A program made the translations under genes and the position numbers. The notes beneath the pieces were generated by a model, which worked only from the letters and a program-made list of their open reading frames with translations, was not told the DNA's origin and did no database searches. This document shows positions 1 to 10,431 of a DNA stretch of 64,000 nt, piece after piece. Numbering within the stretch: the stretch's first letter is position 1; each line of letters opens with the position of its first letter. Source of the stretch: Bartonella ancashensis (lineage in GTDB: Bacteria; Pseudomonadota; Alphaproteobacteria; Rhizobiales; Rhizobiaceae); NCBI RefSeq assembly GCF_001281405.1, contig NZ_CP010401.1:706001-770000 (forward strand), in the 5' to 3' direction.

Positions 1-924
1 GGTGTTGCAGGAGTGAATAATTCTGGGGGTGCAGCTGCGGCGTATGGTCATAAAGGGCTTGCTCTTGTGACAAGCAATGGTTTTTTAAGTGCATATCGTT
101 CCAGTAATTTTTCACGTTCTTGTAGTGTACTTGCGGGTGAAGGTACAATGATGGAGAGAGATTATGATTATACAACAGCCTTGCATTTTTCTGATTTGGA
201 AGCGGCAGAAATTGTAGGTAGAAATGCAGGGATGAGAGCAGTTCAACGTTTGGGAGCTGTTCGTGCTTCTACAGGGAGAGTTGATGTTATTTTTTCTTCA
301 CGTATAGCTCGTGGTATTGCTGGACATATTGCATCCATGGTTAATGGGGCATCTGTAGCTCGCAAAACAAGCCTCTTACAAAATTTGAAAGGGGAAAGAG
401 TGATGAAGTCTGGTGTCAATGTAACGGATCAGCCTTTGAGGTTGAGGGGAAACGCTTCTCGTCCTTTTGATGGTGAAGGTGTGGAAGGGCAAGCACTGAA
501 TGTCATTGAAGATGGTGTTTTAAATAATTGGCTTCTCTCATTATCTTCGGCTCGTGAATTGGGGCTTGAAACAAATGGGCATGGGGTTCGTTCTGGATCA
601 TTTATTCAACCAGCGAGTACCAATTTTGCTATTGAGCCTGGGTCAATTACACCCCAAGATATGATAAAAAGTTTACAAAAAGGTTTTTATGTTACGGAAT
701 TGTTTGGACATGGTGTTGATTTTGTAACAGGTCAATATAGTCGTGGTGCTGCAGGTTTTTGGATTGAAAATGGCGAAATTACTTATCCAGTAAGTGAGGT
801 AACATTGGGATCTGATTTGCTTTATATGTTGGCTCATTTGACGCCTGCAAATGATATTGACAGACGTTACAGTACGACTTCTCCGACCTTGTTAATTGAA
901 GGGATGACGCTTGCAGGACAATAA
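1..924 (+). CDS. pmbA: PmbA/TldE metalloprotease homologue, 3' part
   Basis: The reading frame is open from the first base of the window, so the N-terminal third lies outside; about 307 residues remain of a protein normally near 450. The remainder has the TldD/PmbA C-terminal pattern: a segment with GVRSGSFIQP, then YVTELFGHGVDFVTGQYSRGA and FWIENGEITYPVSEVTLGS. In the family PmbA (TldE) pairs with TldD in a cytoplasmic protease that processes modified peptides and toxins/antitoxins; PmbA itself usually lacks the zinc site. The last 14 bases overlap the next gene, which suggests coupled translation. Partial because of the window edge, not because of a mutation. Confidence 0.9.
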   Translation, partial: GVAGVNNSGGAAAAYGHKGLALVTSNGFLSAYRSSNFSRSCSVLAGEGTMMERDYDYTTALHFSDLEAAEIVGRNAGMRAVQRLGAVRASTGRVDVIFSSRIARGIAGHIASMVNGASVARKTSLLQNLKGERVMKSGVNVTDQPLRLRGNASRPFDGEGVEGQALNVIEDGVLNNWLLSLSSARELGLETNGHGVRSGSFIQPASTNFAIEPGSITPQDMIKSLQKGFYVTELFGHGVDFVTGQYSRGAAGFWIENGEITYPVSEVTLGSDLLYMLAHLTPANDIDRRYSTTSPTLLIEGMTLAGQ

Positions 925-1714
925 AACTCGTTATTATTCGGATCTTGATCTTTTGCTAAATGTTTGTCAGAAGGCAGGGAATTTGGCAATGGGGTATTTT
1001 GGATGTGATTTGAAAGTTTGGATTAAAAATGGTCACTCACCGGTGAGTGAGGTGGATTTGGCTGTTGATAGTTTTTTAAAGGAAAAACTTCTTGAAGCAC
1101 GGCCAAATTATGATTGGATATCAGAAGAAATGGATAATGAACGCAAACAACAGAGCTGTGGGCGTTATTTTTTAGTTGATCCAATCGATGGGACTCGTGG
1201 CTTTTTGTCTGGCCATACTGATTGGTGTATCTCTGTTGCCATAATTGAAAATGGGCGTCCTGTTGTAAGTGTTGTACAGTGTCCAGCTAAGGGTGATGTT
1301 TATGCTGCCATTGCGGGGGGAGGTGCAAAATTAAATGGTGTGAGATTGCCTCTTTTAGAATCTCGAATAGATCAACAATATAGGGTTTCTATTGATCAAT
1401 CAATCATCCACAGGTTACCATTTGATTTTTGTAGTAAAGTGAGGTTCTTGGATAATATTTCTTCCCTTGCATACCGTATCATTCTTGCTGCAAAGGGTGA
1501 GGTTGATGCTGTGTTGGTTCGGCCAAATTGCCATGATTGGGATATTGCTGCCGCTGACCTCATTATTGAAGAATGTGGTGGGCACTTAGTATCGTTTGAT
1601 GCACCATTTATTTCCTACGGCGGAGAAGTTTATCAATATGGGTTTTTAGCTGCAGGCGAGAATAACTGTCGTCAAAATATGATAGATGTTGTTCGCCAGG
1701 CAAAGTTAGTTTAA
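911..1714 (+). CDS. cysQ: Inositol monophosphatase-family 3'(2'),5'-bisphosphate nucleotidase (CysQ-like)
   Basis: 267 residues, the usual length for CysQ/SuhB-type phosphatases. The metal-binding motifs are present: EE at residues 72-73, DPIDGT at 90-95 and WDIAAADL at 210-217. CysQ hydrolyses 3'-phosphoadenosine 5'-phosphate made during sulfate assimilation; SuhB-type inositol phosphatases share the fold, so the substrate is inferred. The TTG start lies inside the end of pmbA and points to translational coupling. The order pmbA-cysQ-DUF4170-DUF374-kdtA-lpxK is typical of rhizobial genomes and supports the assignment. Confidence 0.85.
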   Translation: MQDNKTRYYSDLDLLLNVCQKAGNLAMGYFGCDLKVWIKNGHSPVSEVDLAVDSFLKEKLLEARPNYDWISEEMDNERKQQSCGRYFLVDPIDGTRGFLSGHTDWCISVAIIENGRPVVSVVQCPAKGDVYAAIAGGGAKLNGVRLPLLESRIDQQYRVSIDQSIIHRLPFDFCSKVRFLDNISSLAYRIILAAKGEVDAVLVRPNCHDWDIAAADLIIEECGGHLVSFDAPFISYGGEVYQYGFLAAGENNCRQNMIDVVRQAKLV

Positions 1715-1759
1715 TCAGAGAGCGGTATTTTAAGATTTTTGGATGATATGGAGGCGGGT

Positions 1760-2005
1760 ATGGCCGCGATCAATGAGAAGAAACAATTACTATATCTTGT
1801 ATTTGGTGGGGAGTTAGAAAATCTTCAAGATAATAAATTTAAGAATTTGAATGATTTGGATATAGTAGGTATCTTTCCGGATTATAAATCTGCAGAAGGA
1901 ATGTGGCGGGCAAAATCACAAAGCACTGTAGATAACGCGCTACAACGATATTATATCGTGCATTTACACCGATTTTTTGATCTTGAAACAGGTAATGCGT
2001 CATAA
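1760..2005 (+). CDS. DUF4170 family small protein
   Basis: 81 residues from the ATG at 1760, chosen because GGAGG at 1750-1754 lies 5 bases upstream; a TTG at 1739 would add seven residues without a better ribosome site. The core LYLVFGGEL, then DIVGIFPDYKSAEGMWRAKSQ and YYIVHLHR near the end match the short alphaproteobacterial DUF4170 proteins found between cysQ and the DUF374 acyltransferase gene. No function is established. No signal peptide or membrane segment is visible. A minus-strand frame through this locus is only a shadow. Confidence 0.75.
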   Translation: MAAINEKKQLLYLVFGGELENLQDNKFKNLNDLDIVGIFPDYKSAEGMWRAKSQSTVDNALQRYYIVHLHRFFDLETGNAS

Positions 2006-2065
2006 ATAAGTATTCAGTCATTATTGTAGCACTATGATGAGATTGAGTGGGATGGATTTTGTCGT

Positions 2066-2818
2066 ATGAAGGAAATAATTCAGAAAAAAGACAATTATTT
2101 AAAGCTGTTTTGGCGAAAAAATCGTGATAAATTAGTGAAGAACAAGTTTATAAAGTTTCTTTTTGTTTGGATATTGATAAATTATTTGCGTCTTGTGTAC
2201 TGGACAAATCCACTGTTAAAAGGTTCGGATGATGCAAAAAAGGCACATGATACTTATGGTCCGTTTATTATTACCTTTTGGCATGGGCGTCATATTATGG
2301 CGCCATTTCTTCGTCCACCAGGTGAGCCAGTTGTTGCTATGTTTTCTCGTTCTTCAGATGCAGAAATAAATGCGCAGTTAGCGAGAAAAATGGGGGTTGA
2401 GATTGTACGTGGTTCAGGAGGAAGATGTCCAACGCATTCTGTTAATAAAGGAGGAGCACGAGCACTATTGGCACTTAAAAACGCTCTTAAATTTGGTAAA
2501 ACAGCTGTGATGATTGCAGATATTTCACATGGAAAAGCACGAGAGTCTGGAAGAGGAATTATTTTATTAGCTAAAATTTCTGGCCGTCCCATTGTTCCTT
2601 ACATATATGCATTTTCACGCGAAAAAGTTCTTGAGAAAACATGGGACAAGACTGCAATTCCTCTTCCTTTTGGGCGTTCAATTTTTCTCATGGGAACTGC
2701 ATTGTTTGTTCCTAAAGATGCTGATGATGCTTTATTAGAGGAAAAACGTGTTCAATTAACAAATATGATGAATCGTTTAACAGATGAGGCATATAGCCGT
2801 CTTAAAAGTAGTCAGTGA
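2066..2818 (+). CDS. DUF374 lysophospholipid acyltransferase family protein
   Basis: 250 residues. A basic N-terminus is followed by a hydrophobic stretch near residues 30-46, then FWHGRH (histidine about residue 73), FSRSSDAE and RGSGGR, the pattern of the DUF374/LPLAT acyltransferase-like domain. Such proteins are inner-membrane associated and adjacent to Kdo transferase genes, so a role in lipid A or phospholipid acylation is likely but the acyl donor and acceptor are unknown. The end overlaps the region just upstream of kdtA, and all genes from pmbA to lpxK run in the same direction, consistent with one operon. Confidence 0.8.
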   Translation: MKEIIQKKDNYLKLFWRKNRDKLVKNKFIKFLFVWILINYLRLVYWTNPLLKGSDDAKKAHDTYGPFIITFWHGRHIMAPFLRPPGEPVVAMFSRSSDAEINAQLARKMGVEIVRGSGGRCPTHSVNKGGARALLALKNALKFGKTAVMIADISHGKARESGRGIILLAKISGRPIVPYIYAFSREKVLEKTWDKTAIPLPFGRSIFLMGTALFVPKDADDALLEEKRVQLTNMMNRLTDEAYSRLKSSQ

Positions 2819-2828
2819 GGTTAATTGG

Positions 2829-4133
2829 ATGATGAAATTGAAAGCAAGAGCAGCTATTTCACTTTATCGGGCAATAGGTTTTTGTTTATATATTTTTGTT
2901 TCCTTTTATTTATTTGTCCGTGTTTTACGTGGCAAGGAAGAGGTTAGGCGTCGAAAAGAGCGTTTTGGCAAAAGTCAGAAGTTGCGTCCCTCGGGTCCTT
3001 TGGTTTGGTTTCATGCAGCTAGTGTTGGAGAGACACAGGCCCTTTTACCTCTCATTGAGTATATTTTATCCCTTAATATTAATGTGTTATTGACAACATG
3101 CACAGTGGCGTCTTCTTCTTTTATAAAAAATCGTTTTGGGGAGCGGTTGATTCATCAATATGCTCCGCTAGATTTAGAATTAATAATACATCGTTTTATT
3201 AATCACTGGAAACCTGATTTGGTGTTAACCTGTGAGTCAGAAATTTGGCCTTTGCGGATAATAGCGCTTTCTGAAAAACGTATTCCACAAATTTGGGTGA
3301 ATGCTCATATGTCGGAACGTTCTTTTCAAGTATGGCAAAGAATGAAGGCTTTTTCTGAATATATTTTTCAGCATATTAATATGGTTGTTGGGCAAAATGA
3401 AAGGGATGTAGCTTACTATCAGACTCTTGGGGCAAAATCTGTAGTTCTTTCCGGAAATCTTAAGGCTGATGTTGTACCATTTGAAGATCAAGAATTGCTT
3501 ACACGCTATCACAATTTTATCAGGAATCGCCCGATTTGGGCTGCTGTTTCGACTCATGAGGGAGAAGAAGAAATTGCCCTTGAAGTTCATAAAACTCTCA
3601 AAAATTATTGGCCAGATTTATTAACGATTATTGTGCCCCGTCACATCGAGCGTACAGAGGCTATCATGAAGGTATGTGATCGTGAGGGTATTCAGTATGT
3701 CTGCAGAAGTAGTAACATTGTTCCAGATTCGCAGACAGATGTCTTATTAGGAGATACGGTTGGAGAAATGGGTCTTTTCCTTCGTTTATCAAAGGTCGCT
3801 TTTATTGGGAAATCGTTATGTAGTAGCGGCGGCCACAATCCATTGGAGCTTGCTTTCCTTGGTGCAGTAATTGTGACAGGACCTAATTTTTCAAATTTTC
3901 AGGATATATTTGAACAATTTTTATCTCATGATGCGGCTTGCGTCGTTGAAAACAAGATACAGCTTGCTCTCCAAATAAATGTGCTTTTAGGCAATGAAGT
4001 TCTGAGACAAGAAATGGCTGATAAGGCTTATAAAGTGGCAACAGGTATGGCTGGTGCTTTTGAATGTACACGGAGGGTTTTATATCCATTTTTGCAACCG
4101 CTTATTATTCAAAAAACTTTAAATCGGTGTTAG
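2829..4133 (+). CDS. waaA: 3-deoxy-D-manno-octulosonic acid (Kdo) transferase
   Basis: 434 residues from the tandem ATG at 2829; a start at 2784 would lie deep inside the preceding gene, and GAGG at about 2816-2819 serves the later start. A single N-terminal membrane anchor (about residues 10-31) precedes WFHAASVGE, whose glutamate (residue 68) is the family's catalytic base. The C-terminal GT-B half contains [16 protein letters not shown], the nucleotide-sugar site. The enzyme transfers CMP-Kdo onto lipid IVA at the cytoplasmic face of the inner membrane. lpxK follows after 7 bases, so two consecutive steps of lipid A assembly are co-transcribed. Confidence 0.95.
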   Translation: MMKLKARAAISLYRAIGFCLYIFVSFYLFVRVLRGKEEVRRRKERFGKSQKLRPSGPLVWFHAASVGETQALLPLIEYILSLNINVLLTTCTVASSSFIKNRFGERLIHQYAPLDLELIIHRFINHWKPDLVLTCESEIWPLRIIALSEKRIPQIWVNAHMSERSFQVWQRMKAFSEYIFQHINMVVGQNERDVAYYQTLGAKSVVLSGNLKADVVPFEDQELLTRYHNFIRNRPIWAAVSTHEGEEEIALEVHKTLKNYWPDLLTIIVPRHIERTEAIMKVCDREGIQYVCRSSNIVPDSQTDVLLGDTVGEMGLFLRLSKVAFIGKSLCSSGGHNPLELAFLGAVIVTGPNFSNFQDIFEQFLSHDAACVVENKIQLALQINVLLGNEVLRQEMADKAYKVATGMAGAFECTRRVLYPFLQPLIIQKTLNRC

Positions 4134-4140
4134 AGTCAGT

Positions 4141-5166
4141 ATGTACATTAAAGCTCCTCGATTTTGGTGGAAAAGAAAAAGTTTTTTACGTTTTTTATTA
4201 GCACCAATTGCAAGTATTTATGGTTGTTATGTACGTTATCGAATGATAAAAACTCCTCCCATCGTTGATTTACCTGTTTTATGTATTGGAAATTTTACTT
4301 TAGGAGGAACTGGTAAAACGCCTGTTGTGATTGCTTTTTCTCAATTGGCCAGGGAGCTTGGTTTAAATCCTGGTATAGTCTCGCGTGGTTATGGTGGAAT
4401 CGTGAAGGGGGTTCATCTTGTTGATGTAAAACGTGATAATGCCGATCATGTTGGAGACGAGGCTCTTTTGTTAGCTCATCATGCTCTTGTTGCTATTTCA
4501 CCCGATCGTTATATAGCGGCACAACGACTTAAGAGAGAAGGTTGTGATTTTATTTTGATGGATGATGGGTTTCAAAGTCGTCGTCTTTATATGGATTATG
4601 CACTACTCGTCGTAGATGCGATGCGTGGTTTTGGAAATGGAGCGGTTTTTCCAGCAGGTCCTTTGCGTGCTCCTTTAGATGTGCAATTTTCTTTTATGGA
4701 TAGTATCTTATGCATTGGCCATTTGAGTGAGTGTGACAATATAGCATCTTTAGCAGTACTTTCTGATAAATCTTTACACTATGCTTGCTTTAAATCGTTA
4801 GTTTCTAGTGAAGTTACAGGAAAGTCTTTTTTAGCCTTTTCGGGTATCGGTAATCCAGATAAATTTTTCAGATCCATTGAAGAAATGTCTGGTCATGTTG
4901 TGCAAAAGGTTTCTTATCCTGATCATTACGTTTTCACTGTGAGTGATATAAAAAGCCTTGTACAAAAAGCGCAAATTCAGAATTTGTGGCTCGCTACGAC
5001 TGCGAAAGATTATGTTCGCATGCAAGCACAAGGTTTACAAAGAAATTTAAAGAATTTAATTGTATTTGATGTTAAGATGGATTTTTTTCAAAAAGATTTT
5101 TGCCATGAAATTCTTGAGGAAGTTATGACTCGCTTCAGGCAACGAAAGCGCCCTTGTAGTATGTGA
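4141..5166 (+). CDS. lpxK: Tetraacyldisaccharide 4'-kinase
   Basis: 341 residues, normal for LpxK. The P-loop GGTGKTP spans residues 55-61, preceded by a hydrophobic N-terminal anchor around residues 15-30; the Walker-B-like stretch [13 protein letters not shown] and the SRGYGG motif are present. It phosphorylates the 4' position of the lipid A precursor at the membrane. It is the last gene of the lipid A/Kdo run; the next gene is convergent. The ATG at 4141 follows 7 bases after the kdtA stop. Confidence 0.95.
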   Translation: MYIKAPRFWWKRKSFLRFLLAPIASIYGCYVRYRMIKTPPIVDLPVLCIGNFTLGGTGKTPVVIAFSQLARELGLNPGIVSRGYGGIVKGVHLVDVKRDNADHVGDEALLLAHHALVAISPDRYIAAQRLKREGCDFILMDDGFQSRRLYMDYALLVVDAMRGFGNGAVFPAGPLRAPLDVQFSFMDSILCIGHLSECDNIASLAVLSDKSLHYACFKSLVSSEVTGKSFLAFSGIGNPDKFFRSIEEMSGHVVQKVSYPDHYVFTVSDIKSLVQKAQIQNLWLATTAKDYVRMQAQGLQRNLKNLIVFDVKMDFFQKDFCHEILEEVMTRFRQRKRPCSM

Positions 5167-5203
5167 TTGTGAAAATAAAAATTTCCTGCATTCAAAGTAT
5201 TAA

Positions 5204-5443
5204 TTAGTTATTTTGAGATTTACTGAGTAATTGACGAAGATGCGGATTGCATTCAAGTTCACGATGATAGGACAGTTCACAGCTAGCGTATGCTTCTTGG
5301 CGGTGATGATTCCAGTATTTTAGATCGTCGAGGGGAATTTTTTGTTTGCTAACAGCACAAACAGTATAAGTTCCGTATTTTATGATTTTGTATTCATTAC
5401 TTGAGTAACTAATTATTGCTTCACGTTCATCACTAGAAAACAT
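5204..5443 (-). CDS. DUF2093 domain protein
   Basis: 79 residues on the minus strand. The core YKIIKYGTYTVCAVS then IPLDDLKYWNHHRQEAYAS resembles DUF2093, a short alphaproteobacterial family with a fixed Pro-Leu-Asp-x-Leu-Lys/Arg-Tyr-Trp motif. Function is unknown. It lies between convergent lpxK and minus-strand mutL with 118 bases to the mutL stop, so it may be transcribed after mutL. No membrane segment or signal peptide. Confidence 0.7.
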   Translation of the reverse strand: MFSSDEREAIISYSSNEYKIIKYGTYTVCAVSKQKIPLDDLKYWNHHRQEAYASCELSYHRELECNPHLRQLLSKSQNN

Positions 5444-5561
5444 TTTCTATTATGACCTTTCTTCCTTGTTGTGAAAACAATACAGATAGCAGAATGTGGG
5501 ATATCCTATAAAGTGGAAAATGTGCAAAATAACATTTTTGTGAAAATTGAAAGGAAGTTGA

Positions 5562-7403
5562 TTATTTCCTACCGAAAAGACGCTCTATATCAGTGAGTTT
5601 GAGTTCGATGTAAGCTGGACGACCATGGTTACATGTGCTTGAGTTGGGTGTTTTCTCTATTTGTCGCAAGAGTGCATTCATCTCTTCAGGGCATAAGATA
5701 CGTCCTGAACGTACTGAGCTATGACAAGCCATGGTTGCTGCAATATGATCAAGCATTGCTCTTAAGTTGTTTATTGTGTCATATTCAGAAGCTTCATCAG
5801 CAAGATCTTGAATGAGGGCCTTTACATTAACTTCTCCCAACATAGAAGGTGTTTGGCGTACAACAATTGCACCAGGTCCAAATTGTTCGATGTTTAAACC
5901 AAATTTCTGTAAAGAATCTTTATGAGCTAAAAGGCATGTTGCATCTTCTTCAGAAAGTTCAACAACTTCAGGAATGAGCAACAATTGTGAAGGAAGTGGT
6001 TTAGAATAAAGGGAATTTTTGAGTGCTTCATAGACCAATCTTTCATGTGCAGCGTGTTGATCAACAATGACGAGGCCATCGCAAGTTTGTGCAATGATAT
6101 AATTTTTATGAATTTGTGCTTTTGCAGAACCGAGAGGATAGTTTTCCACTTCTGATGAAGGGATTTCTTTTGCTGCACGTGTATCACCACTTGGCTCTTC
6201 AAAGCAATCCATTACAGGGTTAATATCTTTTCCAAAATCGCAATGATCAATCATATCGAGCGGTTTATGCAGCATTGAGGCTGTTGCCAATGTTTCATGA
6301 TAAGATTGAAAATTATGGGGAAGAGTTCTTTGAGTATTTTTGAAAGCATTGGACGAATTTTTTTGAAATGCTATAAGCATTTTTTCTGATCTTGTCGAGA
6401 CATGACGGACACCTGTTTGATGTAGCGCTTCATGGATTGCACCGATGATCAGACCACGAATTAAACCAGGATCACGGAATCTAACATCCGCTTTTGCTGG
6501 GTGTACGTTAACATCTACATCTATAGGCGGTAAATCAATGAAGAGAACGGATACAGCGTGACGATCTCGAGCAATCGCATCAGCATAGGCTCCTCTGATT
6601 GCTCCCCACAATAATTTATCACGCACTGGGCGTCCGTTAACATACACAAATTGATGCATACTATTGCTGCGATTGAAAGATGGTAAACAAGTAAAACCAG
6701 TTAAACGAGCTGTTTCACGTTCAGCGTAGATCTCAACACTATTGGAAGCAAATTCTTTTCCCATTATTTGGGTAATACGCTGCAATTTCCCTTGGATATT
6801 ATTTTCTGTAGCAGGCAATTCCATAGGGGTTCTGTCTGTGCCAGAAAGTGAAAATCGAATATGTGGAAATGCAACAGCAATCCGTTTAACCATATCTGTA
6901 ATAGCAGTTGCTTCAGTGCGGTCAGTTTTCATAAATTTTAATCGTGCTGGAGTTACAAAAAAGAGATCGCGCACTTCAACGGTAGTTCCAGGGTTGGCTG
7001 CAGCTGGCTTGGGGCCTTCAATTTTTCCTGCTGTTACGGTAATCTCGTTCGCACCGTCAGTGTTTTGCATCCGTGAAGTTAGTTTGAGTTTGGCAATAGA
7101 GCCAATGGATGGTAGAGCTTCTCCTCGAAATCCAAGAAAACAAATGTTATGTATATCGTCGACGATTTTAGATGTACAATGGCGTGAAACCGCCAAAATT
7201 AGTTGATCTTTTGAAATTCCAGAACCATTGTCACTAACTCGGATAAAATTTTTTCCACCATTTGCCGTGGTAATCTCAACGCGAGTCGCTCCTGCATCAA
7301 TAGCATTTTCGACAAGCTCTTTAACGACACTCGCTGGCCGCTCGATAACTTCCCCAGCAGCAATTTGATTAATAATATTCTCACTAAGATGGCGTATAGT
7401 CAT
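5562..7403 (-). CDS. mutL: DNA mismatch repair protein MutL
   Basis: 613 residues, full length. The N-terminal GHKL ATPase shows [10 protein letters not shown] (residues 14-23), the ENAIDAGA motif (32-39), DNGSGI and GFRGEAL. The C-terminal dimerisation domain carries [12 protein letters not shown], which fits the DQHAx2Ex4E endonuclease motif, plus [10 protein letters not shown] and CNHGRP, so this MutL probably nicks DNA as in bacteria lacking MutH. It couples MutS mismatch recognition to strand removal. It is divergent from the dCTP deaminase gene across 335 bases. Confidence 0.96.
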   Translation of the reverse strand: MTIRHLSENIINQIAAGEVIERPASVVKELVENAIDAGATRVEITTANGGKNFIRVSDNGSGISKDQLILAVSRHCTSKIVDDIHNICFLGFRGEALPSIGSIAKLKLTSRMQNTDGANEITVTAGKIEGPKPAAANPGTTVEVRDLFFVTPARLKFMKTDRTEATAITDMVKRIAVAFPHIRFSLSGTDRTPMELPATENNIQGKLQRITQIMGKEFASNSVEIYAERETARLTGFTCLPSFNRSNSMHQFVYVNGRPVRDKLLWGAIRGAYADAIARDRHAVSVLFIDLPPIDVDVNVHPAKADVRFRDPGLIRGLIIGAIHEALHQTGVRHVSTRSEKMLIAFQKNSSNAFKNTQRTLPHNFQSYHETLATASMLHKPLDMIDHCDFGKDINPVMDCFEEPSGDTRAAKEIPSSEVENYPLGSAKAQIHKNYIIAQTCDGLVIVDQHAAHERLVYEALKNSLYSKPLPSQLLLIPEVVELSEEDATCLLAHKDSLQKFGLNIEQFGPGAIVVRQTPSMLGEVNVKALIQDLADEASEYDTINNLRAMLDHIAATMACHSSVRSGRILCPEEMNALLRQIEKTPNSSTCNHGRPAYIELKLTDIERLFGRK

Positions 7404-7738
7404 TACTTAAACTCCAACATGCTTTATTTTCTGTATAAAAATTTTAAAAAGGGATGACAATACTTTCTCCTGATCTCGGGATGGTTATAGCACGATATGT
7501 TCAGAATAATTTTTCTCACTCTGCATGATAGGAAAATTTACTCAAATTGAAATTTTTAGTTTTTCTTTCAAGGTTCTTTACCTAACATTGTTCTGTCGGT
7601 TATAATTTTAATCATTGATTATAGAGGTCAGTTAGCTAACAAAATCGGAAATGGATGAATTTTTGTTATTCTGGTGTTTAGGTTAAGTTGAGCTATGTTC
7701 TATGTCAAAGAAGTTAGGAAAAGGAAGGCAGGCACGTG
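7404..7738. other. Divergent spacer between mutL and dcd
   Basis: AT-rich 335-base spacer that must hold promoters for mutL leftward and the deaminase gene rightward. I see no RNA gene or repeat. The segment just before 7739 carries AAGGAAGG, a good ribosome site. Confidence 0.4.
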
Positions 7739-8824
7739 ATGCGTATGAATGGTATTCTCGCAGATAGAGACATACATGCTTTAGTAGATGAAGGCATTCT
7801 TAGGTCTATAGGTTCTATTGATATGGATCAGATACAACCTGCGAGTCTTGATTTACGTTTGGGTGATAAAGCATATCGTGTGCGCGCTTCCTTCATGCCA
7901 GGGCTCGATACGAAAGTTTATGATAAACTTGAACGGTTGAAGTTACATGAGTTCAGTTTACAAGATGGCGCAGTTTTGGAGACGGGGTGTGTGTATATTG
8001 TTCCTCTTTTAGAACATTTAACTTTGCCGCAAACGTTATCTGTGGTTGCTAATCCTAAAAGTTCAACGGGGCGATTAGATATTTTTACGCGTGTAATCAC
8101 TGATAACGCACAAGAATTTGATAAGATTTGTGTAGGTTATCACGGTCCACTTTACCTTGAAATTAGTCCGCGTACGTTTCCGATTTTAGTTCGCACAGGT
8201 TCACGTCTATCACAACTTCGGTTTCGAAAAGGACAACATTACCTGAATGAAATCGAGTTGCGCACTTTACATAAAAATGACCCGCTGACATCAGATGATA
8301 TGCCTAATATTAGTGATGAAGGTCTTGCAATTTCTATTGATTTAGAAGGAGATGAAGATGGGCTTGTGGGGTATCGTGGTAAACACCATACAAGCGTCAT
8401 TGATGTTGATAAACGTGCTGGTGCTCATGCTTTGGATTTTTGGGAACCTCTTTACAATTGTGGTGAAAAGGAATTAATTCTTGATCCTAATGAATTTTAT
8501 ATTTTGGCTTCACAGGAGGCTGTTCATGTTTCTCCACTTTATGCAGCTGAAATGACACCATTTAACCCTCTGGTCGGGGAATTTAGAGTGCATTATGCAG
8601 GTTTCTTTGATCCAGGGTTCGGGCATGCAGAGGCAGGCTGCAAAGGGGCGCGGGCAGTCTTAGAGATACGCAGTTATGAAGTTCCATTTATCTTGGAGCA
8701 CAATCAGATTGTTGGACGTTTAGTTTATGAACCTATGCTTAGTAGACCGTTAGCTCTTTATGGACATGATATTGGCTCACATTATCAAGCACAGGGACTG
8801 AAATTATCTAAGCATTTTAAATAA
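7739..8824 (+). CDS. dcd: 2'-deoxycytidine 5'-triphosphate deaminase, double-domain form
   Basis: 361 residues from the ATG at 7739 (a GTG at 7736 is directly upstream; AAGGAAGG about 10 bases before favours the ATG). Typical dCTP deaminases are near 190 residues; this long version is common in Rhizobiales and has two dUTPase-fold halves. The first half holds NPKSSTGRLD and GPLYLEISPRTFP; the second half holds EFRVHYAGFFDPGFGHAEAG. It deaminates dCTP to dUTP for thymidylate synthesis. No neighbouring partner gene; followed by a long gene-poor spacer. Confidence 0.88.
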   Translation: MRMNGILADRDIHALVDEGILRSIGSIDMDQIQPASLDLRLGDKAYRVRASFMPGLDTKVYDKLERLKLHEFSLQDGAVLETGCVYIVPLLEHLTLPQTLSVVANPKSSTGRLDIFTRVITDNAQEFDKICVGYHGPLYLEISPRTFPILVRTGSRLSQLRFRKGQHYLNEIELRTLHKNDPLTSDDMPNISDEGLAISIDLEGDEDGLVGYRGKHHTSVIDVDKRAGAHALDFWEPLYNCGEKELILDPNEFYILASQEAVHVSPLYAAEMTPFNPLVGEFRVHYAGFFDPGFGHAEAGCKGARAVLEIRSYEVPFILEHNQIVGRLVYEPMLSRPLALYGHDIGSHYQAQGLKLSKHFK

Positions 8825-9670
8825 ATTTTCAAAAATGAAGTTATATAAAAGTATCGGTAAAACGTTTACTCTGATGGTAGGGGTATTTCTGGCTTGTGTA
8901 GATCATGATATTATGACTATTTTCTGATGCTCTCACAAACTTTGGGATGTTGGTTGTTCCCTTTCTATTTTGATGGCACTGATGGTAATTTATGCTGAAG
9001 TAACATGGAAGTGTAATTATATGAACCTTGATAGATAGGGACTATAGGGAAATTTTTCAGTTAGGTTAATAAGGTTGATGTTTAAATGAGCTTTTGAGTA
9101 TGCTTGTTATGAATACGATTATCAGATTTTATCTGTGTGTGTTACGACAAATAAAAATTTTTTTGCTACTAATTTTTAAAGAGTATGGTTCTTAACCTTG
9201 TTGTTATTTTCAATTTTATCTCTTAAACGGCTGCAGGTTTGCTCGTGATGGTATCAGATAAACTTTGAAGAGTAAGAGTGTGCACACTAGTTTCTTCTGT
9301 TAATATACTCCACGTTCATAGGATGTTCGCATTTTATATTCAGATTTGTTGGTGTCATTTGGGAATTGTCCTTTAATTTTATGAGACGATGGCTTAATAC
9401 AAGATTTTATATGATCTTATATCCATGTATGGAAGGCTAGTTTATAGATTTTTGTAAAGTGTGCAAAAATACGAATTTAGCCAATATCAGCAAAGACTAT
9501 CCAACTTATATTGTACAGGGAAGTTATATAGTTGAGATAGGGAGGATAATTTTTTCATCATTGACAATGATTGCGTTTTGCGCACTCTTTTCAAATTGTA
9601 TATTTGCTTTTGTATATAGTTTTGGATATTATCCGTGCTTCAATTCTTATCTGGTTAATGTAGAGATCAT
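8825..9670. other. Long spacer without a supported gene
   Basis: About 850 AT-rich bases between dcd and tRNA-Thr. Frames are short and lack ribosome sites; the longest (9459 to 9680) runs into the tRNA. No repeat or conserved RNA is recognised. Probably decayed sequence, as is common in Bartonella. Confidence 0.4.
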
Positions 9671-9743
9671 GCCGCATTAGCTCAGGTGGTAGAGCACATC
9701 ATTCGTAATGATGGGGTCGCTGGTTCGAATCCAGCATGCGGCA
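9671..9743 (+). tRNA. tRNA-Thr (anticodon CGU)
   Basis: A 73-nt cloverleaf: acceptor GCCGCAT pairs with ATGCGGC, the discriminator base is A at 9743, the D arm holds AGCTCAGGTGGTAGAGC and the T arm holds TGGTTCGAATCCAGC. The anticodon stem CATCA/TGATG encloses TTCGTAA, so the anticodon is CGT and the codon read is ACG. CCA is not encoded. Confidence 0.95.
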
Positions 9744-10431
9744 CCGCTTTTGTAGTATGTTATAATTAAACCTTCCTCAATGAGTTTTTGGGAGGCCGTT
9801 TGAGTGTATGACTTTTTGAATTCTTACGAATTGTGAATGTTAAGTTCCCTTATATCTGTGCGACATTAATATAGTACAAATTTGTAGGGTACGGATTAAC
9901 TTTGGTAAAGTTATATACCTAATTCTATGTAGACTATTTATAAGTGAATTTTCATTTTGGATGAAGTTAAGTGCCCTCTGTGGGTAAAATTTGTGAAAGA
10001 TTTTTTGTTAAAGGACATCAGTGGTATCATTCGGTGGAAAATATTTGCAAATATCATGAAAGGCACAAATCTGTGTATAAAGTTTTCAAAATGTAAATTT
10101 TTGTCTAAAAGAGCTTTTTCGTATTGTATCAAGGTAGGTCATATTTTAATATAGCCTATTTAGAAGCGGTGTTTGGTAATGAGGTATGTGTTGTTGGCCA
10201 TTTTATAATAGTTATTGGCATGGAGTGGAGCGGACGCCGGGATTAAGGTAAGGTAAAGTGGTGCATGTGTTTTCTGCTGTTTTGGGGTAGCTATTTGTCG
10301 AAATAGCCCGAAGTGGTGGAGTTATTTTGTGACGCTTGAAGTGTAGATTTATTTTTTCTTTTTGATTTTTTTTATCTACACTGATGGGTGTTTGTCCGAA
10401 GAGTATGGGTAGACAAGAAAGGTGGAAGGTG
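9744..10431. other. Gene-poor leader region upstream of the first permease
   Basis: About 690 bases with no supported gene; short frames on both strands at 9938-10154 overlap each other and lack ribosome sites. The 3' part holds two inverted repeats listed separately, which may be leader structures for the permease mRNA. Confidence 0.4.
10290..10382 (+). promoter_or_regulatory. Two inverted repeats in the permease leader
   Basis: GCTATTT (10290-10296) pairs with AAATAGC (10301-10307) around a 4-base loop. AGTGTAGAT (10340-10348) pairs with ATCTACACT (10374-10382) around a T-rich loop. Both lie within 150 bases of the permease start at 10432. They could form an mRNA leader or protein-binding dyads; there is no evidence for a known riboswitch class. 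Confidence 0.4.

Noticed and set aside
2290..2592. Antisense 100-codon frame in the DUF374 gene
   Set aside because: Shadow of a well-supported gene on the opposite strand.
9459..9680. 73-codon frame running into tRNA-Thr
   Set aside because: No ribosome site, atypical composition and overlap with the tRNA.
9938..10154. Overlapping short frames on both strands
   Set aside because: Mutually overlapping, low-complexity, no ribosome site; random frames in AT-rich DNA.
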